Shown here: positions 55,304 through 64,000 of the stretch, in pieces
Layout: the number at the start of each line of letters is the position of its first letter
Numbering within the stretch: position 1 is the stretch's first letter
Source of the DNA: Methanosarcina sp. DH2
Lineage (GTDB): Archaea; Halobacteriota; Methanosarcinia; Methanosarcinales; Methanosarcinaceae
Direction: 5' to 3'
Length of the DNA stretch: 64,000 nt
Assembly: GCF_020804225.1 (NCBI RefSeq)
Contig: NZ_WJBI01000002.1
Coordinates: 1-64,000 of the forward strand
The notes under the pieces: model-generated
Told to the model about the DNA's origin: nothing
The model's input: only the letters and a program-made list of their open reading frames with translations
The model's database searches: none
Position numbers and translations under genes: made by a program

Positions 55304-56121
55304 ATTTTATCCCACCCGTCAGCAAAGTAGATAGCCAGAACTGCGTATTTGATCCCGCTGGATATCTTACTGTCATTTACAATATTTTTAATTTCTTCGG
55401 CAGAGAAGGTCCTGTCAGCCCCTGCGTACCTTGTTGTGAGTTCATCTTCTTTCACTACAGTGATCGAGACGCTGTCTTTATCTGTAACTTGGTTTCCAAA
55501 AGAATTTGTAGCTGTAAGGGTGAGCGTAAACTCTCCTGCCAGAGTACTGCCTACATTGCAGGTATAAATGCCTCCGCTTTCAGGCGTCAATGAAACCACT
55601 CCTCCGCCTAGGGGGGTGAGGTCGAGAGTCACTGACGCAACTTCGGACAATCCACCCGAGACTTTTGCCCTTATAACCGAATAATCTTTCCCGTCGTTCA
55701 GGATGTACACCGGGGATGCAGAGCAGCTTTCTATAACCGGAAGCTCAAAGTCTCCCTCGAAAGAAAGATCAAGTTTCACCGGCGCAGCACCATGCTGGTA
55801 AGTCGCGGAAACAGGCTCGGACTCTATGAGACCCAGCTTGAAGGTTATTTTTTTTCCGTTATCTTCCTCGGTACCCGAGACATCCAGCATGTACTTTCCT
55901 GCCTCCTCGATAGTTTTAGAGCCGGCAAGCTCGGAACCTATATAAGCCGAAATTATAGTCCCTGCGGGTACATCTGCACCGTTTATAATCAGCTTTCCTT
56001 CAAACACGTTGGGAATCGAAGGAATAGTGCTGGCAGATGCAACCGGAACAAGGGATAAGCCCAGTACCAGAATAACCAGGCACGATAAAATTCTTAAGTA
56101 TTTGTCCTTGATGGTCACCAT
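55300..56121 (-). CDS. Exported beta-rich protein of a surface-protein operon
   Basis: 273 residues. Signal peptide LRILSCLVILVLGLSLVPVA-SAS. Residues 35-125 (FEGKLIINGADVPAGTIISA; DVSGTEEDNGKKITFKLG) share the layout of the next gene upstream. Residues about 128-225 form an Ig-like domain. The C-terminal YAGADRTFSAEEIKNIVNDS to ILAIYFADGWDKI resembles dockerin-like or S-layer adaptor ends. No membrane anchor, so it may bind to the adjacent anchored proteins. Function not recognised. Confidence 0.75.
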   Translation of the reverse strand: MVTIKDKYLRILSCLVILVLGLSLVPVASASTIPSIPNVFEGKLIINGADVPAGTIISAYIGSELAGSKTIEEAGKYMLDVSGTEEDNGKKITFKLGLIESEPVSATYQHGAAPVKLDLSFEGDFELPVIESCSASPVYILNDGKDYSVIRAKVSGGLSEVASVTLDLTPLGGGVVSLTPESGGIYTCNVGSTLAGEFTLTLTATNSFGNQVTDKDSVSITVVKEDELTTRYAGADRTFSAEEIKNIVNDSKISSGIKYAVLAIYFADGWDKI

Positions 56122-56172
56122 ATCACCTTGAGATTTTCACGTTAACCGTACAGATCCCTTTAGAGAAATCCG

Positions 56173-56838
56173 TCAGGGCTTCCTTCTCGATTCCCTCCCG
56201 AGCTTTGGTCCGAAAGTAAGCAGAACTATGCCTGCAACCGCATAAATAATCTGGAAACCTGGAGCACTGCTTGTTTCAGAGGGTTCTTTGGAAGATTCCG
56301 GATTCTGTTCGACCCCGGTATCGACACCTGAATCGGCATCTGTGTTTTCCGAAATCGTTTTTTCCGGAACCGTTACAGTTACATTCGGTAAGGGGACTGA
56401 ACTTTCAATGACCTTAGCTCCAGAGCCCTCTCCAGAAGTAGAGCCTTTATTAGAACTCCCTGAATTGGCTGTCACACCTGTCGAAAGTTCGACAGATAAG
56501 ACCTGATTTCCGGATTCCCATTCAAAACTTTGTCCCGAATCCTTTCCATCAACTGTAAAAGTAATGGGTTTTCCTTCATCCTCGGCAGTTCCGGAAATAT
56601 AAAAAATGAAATCTCCTGCGGGGGTATTTACGAGAAACTGTTCTACCTGCTCCCCGTCAAGGTAAGCTGCAATAACAGTGTCTTTGGGAGCCGGAGACCC
56701 ATCGATCAGGGCAACTCCTCCCACTGTCATCGGGAGCAGGGGAACTCCATCCTCAGCCATACCTGGATGGGCAGCTGTTACGAAAAATAACATAAGTATA
56801 GCTGTTCCTATGATACTATTTTTTAATATTTTGTTCAT
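56173..56838 (-). CDS. PGF-CTERM anchored surface protein
   Basis: 221 residues. Signal peptide SIIGTAILMLFFVTAAHPGMA. Residues 33-120 form a beta domain (VGGVALIDGSPAPKDTVIAA; FYISGTAEDEGKPITF) like that of the gene at 55300. A Ser/Glu/Pro-rich linker leads to the C-terminal SSAPGFQIIYAVAGIVLLTF followed by basic residues: a PGF-CTERM signal for archaeosortase A. GGAGGT lies 6 nt before the ATG. Confidence 0.85.
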   Translation of the reverse strand: MNKILKNSIIGTAILMLFFVTAAHPGMAEDGVPLLPMTVGGVALIDGSPAPKDTVIAAYLDGEQVEQFLVNTPAGDFIFYISGTAEDEGKPITFTVDGKDSGQSFEWESGNQVLSVELSTGVTANSGSSNKGSTSGEGSGAKVIESSVPLPNVTVTVPEKTISENTDADSGVDTGVEQNPESSKEPSETSSAPGFQIIYAVAGIVLLTFGPKLGRESRRKP

Positions 56839-56923
56839 GATTTACCTCCAATTGCTACACAAAGCAAAAAAAGAAAAAGAACCTTTCAGCCTGAACTGGC
56901 TGAAAAGTTACTTGCTTTAGAGT

Positions 56924-59572
56924 TTATTTTTTCTCTTTTCCGGGTTTGCCTTCACCGGGTTCAGAATCGTCTTCACCGGGTTCGGAATCGTTTTCATCCG
57001 GATTTACTATTTCATCTGGATTTACTATTTCATCCGGATTTACTATTTCATCCGGATTTACTATTTCTTCACCGGATGCAGAATCGTCTTCATCCGGGTC
57101 TACTAGTTCATCCGGGTCTACTAGTTCATCCGGGTCTACGATTTCATCTGGATTTACTATTTCATCCGGGTCTACGATTTCATCCGGGTTCAATGGATCT
57201 ACCGGGTTGTCTGAGTTGTTATCTGGGTTTACTATTCCTTCAGGGTAGAAATCTACACTCTCAACGGAAGCGTAGGTACCACATTCCTTCATGAAGATCC
57301 AGTATCCCTGTCCTGGGACCATAAGACCCTCTGACTTAAGCACGCCAACTGGGCATGGAGTGTCTTCTTCTGCACCGACCAGGTCTAAGACTCCAAGAGA
57401 GATTGTGCCGCCCCAACCTTCATTCTGAGAATACGTGATGAGGTTAGAGAACTTATACTCTAAACCAAGAACACCCTGCAATGAACCCAGAGACGCGGAC
57501 CACTGTACAGGCAGGTTAGAGGTGTGCCCTATCATCTGCCAGCCGGGAGCAAGATCAAGACAGGCAGGTACATCAGGACTTGTGCTGTCAAGTAACATTG
57601 GTTTGAACTTTACATTGCTCACGCAAGCTTCGGGAGTGTAAACCCAGTAACCCTTGCAGGGTTCGATAGTCTCTGGGAATTCCCAGCAGCTGCCGTCCCA
57701 GTAAATTACTGTGCTGCATTCTCCAAAGACCGAGCATGTGTCAGCATTGAATTTAGCAGGAGTCTTAGGCACGGACTTCAGGTTCCAGCCTGCATCAAGA
57801 GTGATGGTCATGTCTTCATATGTCTTGACAGGCCCGCATACGGCAAAGCAATCGTCGTAGTTGCCAGCCCTGTCCAGGGCAATAACAGCCACCCAGTACT
57901 CCTTACCGTAGACAAGAGGCTTTCCGTCGTACTCTCCAATGTACATAAACATTTTTCCGGGCTCTATTACTTCATCACAGCAAACGAACTCTCCGCCATA
58001 CCCTCCAGTGTACATAGGTATGTACGTGTCACTGTCATAGATTTCACCTACAGGCTCATAGATTTCACTTACAGGCACTGCCAGTTCCATATCCTCAATG
58101 CATGAAGGCTTGCAATCGCTGATGAAAACTGCATATGGTGTTCCATAGTAACTGTCTTCTCCATCGTAAAGGTCTTCTTCGGTATTTTTATCCCAGCAAA
58201 CGTACAGCCCGGGCTCGTCGTATATGTAATACCAGTTAGTGTTGCTCAGCGCATCAGTAACGATCAGGTTTTTCACAGGGGCCGGAGCAGTGCAATCAAC
58301 GGAGAAATAACATGGGTCAGGTTGATACTCTCTGTCTGCACAGTCGGTGATACGCACGGTCCAGTTTTTATTGAATCCTTCATCTACCGTTGCAGTCACA
58401 GAGTACTCGTTAATCCCTTCTTGACCAATAATGAAAGTGCCTTTACAAGGCAAAACCTTCTTGCCGTCAACAAGCAGTTCGTAATCGAAAGGCAGTCCTG
58501 CTCCTCCTGAAACACTGAAGTTAAACTGCGGGTTTGCAGGAACGAACCCACCGTTCGGGGAAATGAGCTGGACATCAAGCCCATTACAGTTTACATAGAG
58601 ATCCCGGACTTGACTTGTACAGCTGTTTCCGGCTTTATCCTCGACTAAAACGGACCAGTTGTGGGCTCCTTCCTCGAGGCCAACTACTGGAATTTCCTCA
58701 TAATCTCCTGAGATCATGTACCCAGAACAGCCTTCAACAGGTTCTCCATCAATGCACAGCTCATAATACAGTTCCAGGTCATAGTCTGCGCATAGAGTAT
58801 CCTGAGCGGTGAAATTGAATTCAAGGAAGCCCGTTGTGTCAACGAAGCAGTCCACCGGGGAAACAAGGGTTACACTCGGGGCCTTAGTGTCAACATACAG
58901 GTCAATGGGTTCACTGGTACACATATTCCCTGCATCATCCATGAGTCTAACTTCCCAATAGTAATAGCCGTCAGCCATCTCAGGCTCAAACTTTACATAT
59001 CCGTTAGAACTTACAATCCCTGTTTTCTTCTCGGTATTGTTGATATAGATGGCGTAGGCGATTGTATTGTCCAGTTTATCGAAAGCACTGAACTCGAAAG
59101 TCACACACTTTGTATTGACATATTCGGAGCTCGGTTGAATTCTCTTGAATTTCGGAGCTTCGTTGTCAATTACAAAGGCATGAGCATCAGTTTTATAAAA
59201 AAATGGTTCTTCACTTTCGATAGCGTCAAATGCAAATACTGTCACGTCTACTGCATCATTTACTCCGCCTTCAACGGTATAATTACAGCACCAGACAGTG
59301 TCACTTACCTTATTTGTTTCATCGAATGATAGAAGGACTCCCCCAGCCTCACCCGTTAACTCCGCAAACGGGACGGGTTTATTGAAGGTTGCAGTGATCT
59401 TTACAATATCTCCCTCTTTGAAATAGCCGGCTCCGCTGTAGCTGAAACTAATGCTCAGCCCAGTATCTGCTGATACAAGATCCTCATTATCTGTATCTTC
59501 AATTGCACCTGCTGTCCCTGCTAAAAGGGATATGATTAGCAGCGTACTGAATAGTATTAATTTTTGTTTCAT
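56924..59572 (-). CDS. Large exported Cys-rich surface protein with acidic repeat tail
   Basis: About 882 residues from the ATG at 59572 (GTG at 59581 possible). Signal peptide KLILFSTLLIISLLAGTAGA. Several Ig/bacterial-type beta domains of about 90 residues (FAFDAIESEEPFFY; WEVRLMDDAGNMCTS; WSVLVEDKAGNSCTSQVRDL; VALDRAGNYDDC-like). Around residues 600-790, LDAGWNLKSVPKTPAKF and LAPGWQMIGHTSNLPV are paired GWN-type modules seen in S-layer-associated proteins. The tail is made of NPDEIV/DPDELV units and ends GKPGKEKK; no PGF-CTERM. Many cysteines suggest disulfides. The first gene of the minus-strand surface cluster. Confidence 0.8.
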   Translation of the reverse strand: MKQKLILFSTLLIISLLAGTAGAIEDTDNEDLVSADTGLSISFSYSGAGYFKEGDIVKITATFNKPVPFAELTGEAGGVLLSFDETNKVSDTVWCCNYTVEGGVNDAVDVTVFAFDAIESEEPFFYKTDAHAFVIDNEAPKFKRIQPSSEYVNTKCVTFEFSAFDKLDNTIAYAIYINNTEKKTGIVSSNGYVKFEPEMADGYYYWEVRLMDDAGNMCTSEPIDLYVDTKAPSVTLVSPVDCFVDTTGFLEFNFTAQDTLCADYDLELYYELCIDGEPVEGCSGYMISGDYEEIPVVGLEEGAHNWSVLVEDKAGNSCTSQVRDLYVNCNGLDVQLISPNGGFVPANPQFNFSVSGGAGLPFDYELLVDGKKVLPCKGTFIIGQEGINEYSVTATVDEGFNKNWTVRITDCADREYQPDPCYFSVDCTAPAPVKNLIVTDALSNTNWYYIYDEPGLYVCWDKNTEEDLYDGEDSYYGTPYAVFISDCKPSCIEDMELAVPVSEIYEPVGEIYDSDTYIPMYTGGYGGEFVCCDEVIEPGKMFMYIGEYDGKPLVYGKEYWVAVIALDRAGNYDDCFAVCGPVKTYEDMTITLDAGWNLKSVPKTPAKFNADTCSVFGECSTVIYWDGSCWEFPETIEPCKGYWVYTPEACVSNVKFKPMLLDSTSPDVPACLDLAPGWQMIGHTSNLPVQWSASLGSLQGVLGLEYKFSNLITYSQNEGWGGTISLGVLDLVGAEEDTPCPVGVLKSEGLMVPGQGYWIFMKECGTYASVESVDFYPEGIVNPDNNSDNPVDPLNPDEIVDPDEIVNPDEIVDPDELVDPDELVDPDEDDSASGEEIVNPDEIVNPDEIVNPDEIVNPDENDSEPGEDDSEPGEGKPGKEKK
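56990..57195 (-). repeat. 15-nt tandem repeats encoding NPDEIV/DPDELV tail
   Basis: Two blocks (about 56990-57065 and 57095-57190 on the plus strand, TTCATCCGGATTTACTAT and TTCATCCGGGTCTACTAG types) of near-identical 15-nt units in frame within the surface protein gene. The exact units differ between blocks, showing separate expansions. Confidence 0.85.
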
Positions 59573-59581
59573 ATTCTGCAC

Positions 59582-60303
59582 CTAGATTCCGCATATGTTC
59601 AATTTTAGTTCTATTTGACATTAAATATTATTTTTTACTAAATAATATTTTAAAGTTAGCGAGTTGTAGCAGATTCCAGTTAGTTAGAACACAATTCCAT
59701 AAACAGTCTAGAAATGTTGAAATTACCTGGTATTTAAAAATCAAATAAAGTAAGACTGTAGGAAATTTACAGTTTATATATTACAAAACTGCTTTTCACC
59801 TCCCTCCAAAACTTAATTGACCTTATTAATATAATTTTTAGTTAGTAGATAAGAGAGCCATCGCTTCTCCAAAACCCTTGTCGGGGAGGAGTACGGCAGC
59901 CTCTTCCTCTGGCACGGAAAGCATTGACCCCATAAATTATTCCGCAACAGGGGAATTATGAATCAACCCCGTTTTTATACCAGTACTGACCAGTCAGCCC
60001 GGCACATCAGACATGTACTTATTAATTGTAAACAGTAAATCGCTAACAAGCAAATTACTATGAATAATAAATATTCAACATATAATATAGTACACGTCTT
60101 TATATATTATCTTGTGACGATAATATGAATTAACTTACGCAAATATTTGATATAAATCTTTCTAAAAAAAGTTAGGGATTGGATATAGACATGAATAAAA
60201 ATTTATATTTAATAATAATGATTTTTTGAAAATAGAATATTTAAGAAGTAGAGTATTTTTATAAAAAACTATAAAAAAATAGCGTAAAAAGAAAATTACT
60301 GGT
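59582..60303. other. Long intergenic region upstream of the surface-protein cluster
   Basis: No convincing gene. TATTAATATAATTTTTAG near 59825 and TATAATATAGTACACGTCTTTATATAT near 60075 are AT-rich promoter-like stretches. GGGGAGGAGTACGGCAGCCTCTTCCTCTG near 59889 can form a short hairpin. Confidence 0.35.
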
Positions 60304-60444
60304 GAGCTCATCCAAAAATTAATCTTATTAACAATAAGCGAACTTCCGGAATTTTCTCCCTAATCTGAAACTGAGTGGTCACTTAAAATCAATGATTACT
60401 TAAAAGTAGAAAATTCTGAAAACAGTTTGAGTTGAGATAAACTC
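60304..60444. repeat. Degenerate palindromic element (family P), copy 7
   Basis: GAGCTCATCCAAAAATTAAT at the left and AGTTTGAGTTGAGATAAACTC at the right recall the family P ends, with several changes. The oldest-looking copy. Between it and the next gene, GAAAGAGTTATATT occurs twice (about 60487 and 60508). Confidence 0.45.
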
Positions 60445-60612
60445 TGTATTTAATGGAGTCTTCATAAGCAGCTAAAAATACTGGCTTGAAAGAGTTATAT
60501 TATTGAATTGAAAGAGTTATATTGTCCAGTATAACAAGTATATACTCACAGATTTAAATGTGGAAAACCTAATTAACAAAAGGTATTTTTTGCAACAGGG
60601 GAGGAATTTAAA

Positions 60613-61746
60613 ATGAAATATACCTTTCAGGACTCTACAGAACTGCCTGTCCAGAGAGATTTTATCCAGGACATTCAGGACTTCATTAAGGTTTCAAAAG
60701 AAGTGATACCTCTCGAAAAATCGATAATAAGGATAAAACAGGGAAACATACAAGAGACATCGATCTCTCAGAGAAGGCTCGAGGAGATAGACAGGTTCCA
60801 GAAGGATGTTACTGACTGTATAGAGGAACATGCGCAGGGAGTCGAATCAGAAGAGATTCTTGAAATCAAGTCCAGGACAATTGAGACCTGTGCAACCATA
60901 GCTCTGTTAAAGAAGAATGAAAGACTCGATGATATTGATAGGCAAAACAGGCTGGCAATTATAGAAGTACGGCAGCTTGAAGAAAGAATAATCTCAATCC
61001 TCAGCCCCTTTTTTGAGACCAGCATTTATGGCGCCGACAACACCTATTACGCTTCAACCGAAGACAAAAGACTCAAAGGTTGGCAGGTAAGTTCGGTTAA
61101 CGGCATGAGATCTGAGTTTGAACTGAGTTTTACACAGGACACACTAAAAGTCGAGGACCTTCAAAAACTTACCCTGCCTGTTAGGGCAAAAAGTGGAATT
61201 CTGTCAAGAGAAGAAAAGGTAAAAAAGCTGGATGTATCAGATTTCTATATTACAAATATCGAGTACACAAAAAACAATACAAGGACAGTTCTTGAGGATA
61301 AGGATGCAGAGAATAGATTCATAATTTCTGCAGATGACAGGACTTTTTTGGTCATGTACGGAGACCATGAAATAACAGGCGATGAAAAACTGGCTCCTGC
61401 TATAGACAGAGACGCTCTCTATATGTTCATGGTAAGGATTAAAGAATTCTTCACAAGGTCCGTAGTATCCACACGGCTCAGACTGATCCTGATGGACGGC
61501 AAGAACGCTGTTGAAGAAAACATAGTGTTTGACTGCCTGAAGCTCATAGCCGGAATATATGGGACTCTTGCGAGGGAATGCATTGAAAGGGGATACACCA
61601 AAGGGGAAGTTACCATTAAGATAGAGGAGCCTGGAAGCGTCCGGACCGAAAAATATATTTCGAAATCTGAAGCTTTGAGCGAACTCTCATCCATTGGGCC
61701 CGAAGGTGGGGAACTTGCCAGTATCCTGGGATTTACTGAAGCCTGA
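60613..61746 (+). CDS. Hypothetical cytoplasmic protein
   Basis: 377 residues, no signal peptide or membrane segment. Residues about 15-135 are mostly helical and charged (IKVSKEVIPLEKSIIRIKQG; RRLEEIDRFQKDVTDCIEEH; RQNRLAIIEVRQLEERIISI). Residues 140-250 are beta-rich; 270-370 are mixed, with ALYMFMVRIKEFFTRSVVST and GTLARECIERGYTKGEVTIK. GGGGAGGA lies 7 nt before the ATG, so it is surely expressed. No family recognised; possibly lineage-specific. Confidence 0.8.
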   Translation: MKYTFQDSTELPVQRDFIQDIQDFIKVSKEVIPLEKSIIRIKQGNIQETSISQRRLEEIDRFQKDVTDCIEEHAQGVESEEILEIKSRTIETCATIALLKKNERLDDIDRQNRLAIIEVRQLEERIISILSPFFETSIYGADNTYYASTEDKRLKGWQVSSVNGMRSEFELSFTQDTLKVEDLQKLTLPVRAKSGILSREEKVKKLDVSDFYITNIEYTKNNTRTVLEDKDAENRFIISADDRTFLVMYGDHEITGDEKLAPAIDRDALYMFMVRIKEFFTRSVVSTRLRLILMDGKNAVEENIVFDCLKLIAGIYGTLARECIERGYTKGEVTIKIEEPGSVRTEKYISKSEALSELSSIGPEGGELASILGFTEA

Positions 61747-62162
61747 GGATTCAACAGGCTATAAGCAACCCAACAGTTAGCACACAGTGAACAAGCTTGC
61801 TTTCTGGAGTGCTTCTGTATCTGAGATGTTACAGGAACTCCAGACAAGAACCAAAAGTCTGAAAGGTTCTGAAGATAGTAAATGCCTTAAAACTTATGGG
61901 GACAGTATTCTAAAATCAAAAATACATGCTGGCAGCTGCCCTGTTTATTGAGATCTTTACTCCTGGGTACCCGCTGCCCCTTTTGCGGCCTTTCTGAATT
62001 CAAACCTCTCCCTGTTCCAGTCATTTTAATTCCTGAACTCATTGCGGGACTGATTCTTAGAGCTGGGATAAAGAGGATCTTTTAGATAAAAAGGAAGCTT
62101 CGGAATATTTTGAAATGACGCTCTGCTGACCTGCATGAAATTTCATGTTCCTTTCATGTTCT
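61747..62162. other. Intergenic region
   Basis: No gene is visible. Short coding-like stretches without start or frame (for example around 61890-61990) may be remnants. Confidence 0.3.
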
Positions 62163-62420
62163 CTAAAGCTCATCTTCCTTATAATCGTCCAGATTCTCAA
62201 TTTCTTTATAGCTTGTTCCGTCAGGTAGAAAAGGCGCGAAAAGAATAACTGAAAAAAGGAGCAAAAACGTCCCAAGCATTCTGGGCTGCTCTTCAAAGGT
62301 AGCATAAAACATAAAAATCCCAAGCATGACCCATATAATAAAGCTCAACTGAAGAGCAATCTTCACTCTATATAAATTTTCCGTGCTCTCGCTCAAGCAA
62401 ATCCCCCACGAATATCCCAT
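62163..62420 (-). CDS. Small two-helix membrane protein
   Basis: 85 residues. Two hydrophobic helices: IALQLSFIIWVMLGIFMFYA and MLGTFLLLFSVILFAPFL, joined by a short TFEEQPR loop, with an acidic tail SYKEIENLDDYKEDEL. The ATG lacks a clear ribosome-binding site. Family not recognised. Confidence 0.55.
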   Translation of the reverse strand: MGYSWGICLSESTENLYRVKIALQLSFIIWVMLGIFMFYATFEEQPRMLGTFLLLFSVILFAPFLPDGTSYKEIENLDDYKEDEL

Positions 62421-62631
62421 TTAGAATGATTCGGGATTGAATAAATAACTGCTTATTTGAAAGATTCTGACATTTAAGATTCAGAAATTGGAGATGTTGT
62501 CAGGCTAAAAAGAGAGTTTTCCCGAAAAAATCCGATTTTAAGATGAGATGTGCAAATTGCAGATATGTAAAAATCTCAGAAATAGTAGGGTTCCGGAAAA
62601 TTCCGAAAAAAGAAAGGGAGAAGGAATAAAT

Positions 62632-62775
62632 CAGGTTTAGATACCAGATTTAGAGTATCAGGTTTAGACACTAGGTTTAAAATACCATATTTAAAGTACC
62701 ATATTTAAAGTACCAGATTTAGAGTGCCAGATTCAGGGTATCAGGTTAGAGTGTCAGTAAGGTATTAGATTTGGA
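62632..62775. repeat. Degenerate 16-17-bp tandem repeat
   Basis: Units of the form AGTACCAGATTTAGAG recur about eight times with decay, just past the end of the radical SAM gene. The stretch 62421-62631 has no gene. Confidence 0.7.
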
Positions 62776-62796
62776 CTATCACGTTTCTGTGGAGCA

Positions 62797-64000
62797 TTAA
62801 ATATCGATAAAACTGATAATCTTTTCTCCCTCGCTTACCCTTCTGAGAAAGTCTTCTCTGTCAGCATAGGGGATGCCTGCAGCTATAAGATCAGCTGTTT
62901 TTCTGCCGATTCGCGGGAGTTCACGGATAAGAGCTGGGGAAGCTGCGTTGATAGGCAGAGGATAGGGAATTCCGGTAATTGAACGCATGCCGTGCGCTGT
63001 GACAGTAACGTCAGTGAATTTTCTTAAAGGAAGAGAAGCCGGAATACCTACAAGCAGAGGGTAAGAGCCAAGCTGCCTTCCGAAAGTGACCCCTTTGTCA
63101 TGCACCTCGCACATGACGTCTCTCAGTACTGTCCCTTCCGGCACAACCCTCCGGAGCATTGGGAGGTCAATATTCTTCCGGACCTGTTCCTTATAGTCCA
63201 GAAAAAGTCTCTTGTGCTTCTTTGCAGCTTCGTCCCTTCCGTAGATTGGAGTTCCGGGAAATGCCATAACCTGGCGGATATTAATTCTGCGGAGAAGCAG
63301 CCCTGAATCAAGCACTTTCTGCAGAAAATCGTAGTTCATCTGGAAAGTCTTTTTTGTCTCACCCATCAGCCCATGTACAAAATTGATGCCAGGGAGAATT
63401 TCCGGAAGCCCGTTTGCCCCGCGAATGGCTCCCAGACTGTTTACCAGTTTGACCGCTTCAAAAACTTCTTCGGCAGTTGCCTTGAGGGAGTTTGCTGCAA
63501 TTACCGCAGGGTCAGCTGTCTCCATGCCAAAGGCTGCTACATCTCCGGAGGTGTGATATTTAATAATCGTCTTCAGTATTTGCTCTGACTCTTCGGGGTA
63601 TGCGGCAAGGGTTATAGGGTTTGCGTTGTCCATATGGAGTACGGAAAGCTCAGGTGCAGAATTCCGGATTCCTTTATAGAGCTTTTCAAGGACCTCAGGT
63701 ACAGGTTTCGGGACAGGTCCTCCTGCGTCGATCCCATGATAGGAGAAAAGGTCTGGCTGTCTTCCGACTCTGAAATAACGGGCTCCATAGAAATAAAGTG
63801 TAGAGACTTCGGAGACAACATCCTCTACAGGTCTGTAGTCCGAAGCCCCGTAAAAGGGTTCTGTGCAGAAAGAGCAGTGAACCTGCCTGCCACAGCCCCT
63901 GTAAGTCTCAAGTTCGCACATGCAATAAGGGTAATCAGGATGCTGCCGAATCAAAAAAGCCCCTTTAAGTCCCCAGCGCCCGACCTCGGCTGTCGTCCTG
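62797..64000 (-). CDS. Radical SAM protein with C-terminal helix-hairpin-helix (partial)
   Basis: At least 400 residues; the frame stays open to the right edge (VGRWGLKGAFLIRQHPDYPY), so the true start is outside the window. The cluster motif reads CGRQVHCSFC (C-x5-C-x2-C, an unusual spacing), followed by TEPFYG. GMETADPAVIAANSLKATAE, LPGINFVHGLMGETKKTF and RQVMAFPGTPIYGR fit the radical SAM barrel. Near the end LIRELPRIGRKTADLIAAGI is a helix-hairpin-helix, suggesting nucleic-acid contact. The reaction is unknown. Confidence 0.85.
   Translation of the reverse strand, partial: RTTAEVGRWGLKGAFLIRQHPDYPYCMCELETYRGCGRQVHCSFCTEPFYGASDYRPVEDVVSEVSTLYFYGARYFRVGRQPDLFSYHGIDAGGPVPKPVPEVLEKLYKGIRNSAPELSVLHMDNANPITLAAYPEESEQILKTIIKYHTSGDVAAFGMETADPAVIAANSLKATAEEVFEAVKLVNSLGAIRGANGLPEILPGINFVHGLMGETKKTFQMNYDFLQKVLDSGLLLRRINIRQVMAFPGTPIYGRDEAAKKHKRLFLDYKEQVRKNIDLPMLRRVVPEGTVLRDVMCEVHDKGVTFGRQLGSYPLLVGIPASLPLRKFTDVTVTAHGMRSITGIPYPLPINAASPALIRELPRIGRKTADLIAAGIPYADREDFLRRVSEGEKIISFIDI

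Overview
The window is chromosomal DNA of a methanogenic archaeon, almost certainly a Methanosarcina. It carries methanol methyltransferase genes (mtaC, mtaB, mtaA), a methanogen-type seryl-tRNA synthetase, an archaeal eS1 ribosomal protein, KEOPS Pcc1, PGF-CTERM surface proteins, TATA-box promoters, many TTG starts and long AT-rich spacers. The serS product is 502 residues and has the three zinc ligands known from M. barkeri (C306, E355, C461), which hints at M. barkeri or a close relative. No database search was possible.

Layout. 0-7.5 kb: a methanol module, mtaC-mtaB on the plus strand behind a long structured leader and mtaA on the minus strand, separated by an IS110-family element, followed by a macro-domain protein. 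8-13.6 kb: one giant TPR protein. 13.9-26.3 kb: mostly core genes (DEAD-box helicase, DUF3303, GNAT, DUF2156, thiC, topoisomerase IA, eS1, serS). 26.3-48.2 kb: an accessory region rich in toxin-antitoxin remnants, dispersed palindromic repeats, decayed AlbA_2/ATPase genes, a helicase/MazG-like/EVE-HNH gene set, a STAS-like/PIN pair and a stand-alone LigD phosphoesterase. 48.9-53.6 kb: a secreted papain-like peptidase, pcc1, a RecJ-like DHH gene and a tRNA-Gly. 54.2-59.6 kb: a minus-strand cluster of four exported surface proteins, two with PGF-CTERM anchors. 60.6-64 kb: two genes of unknown function and a radical SAM gene that runs off the right edge.

How genes work together. MtaB moves the methanol methyl group to the corrinoid on MtaC, and MtaA moves it to coenzyme M. 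In many euryarchaea recJ-pcc1-eS1 are neighbours. Here the minus-strand order is kept, but about 27 kb lies between pcc1 and eS1, so the accessory region looks inserted into a conserved block. Within it, several gene families occur as an intact copy plus decayed copies (MntA-HepT, DUF2283, the AlbA_2 ATPases, the MazG-like gene), which indicates local duplication, insertion and inversion.

The observations most worth follow-up are the helicase/MazG-like/EVE-HNH set, a MntA-HepT antitoxin-toxin fusion whose toxin motif has lost its histidine, a foldable RNA candidate beside the IS110 transposase, three palindromic repeats upstream of mtaC, and a gene apparently cut in two by a 6-kb inversion.
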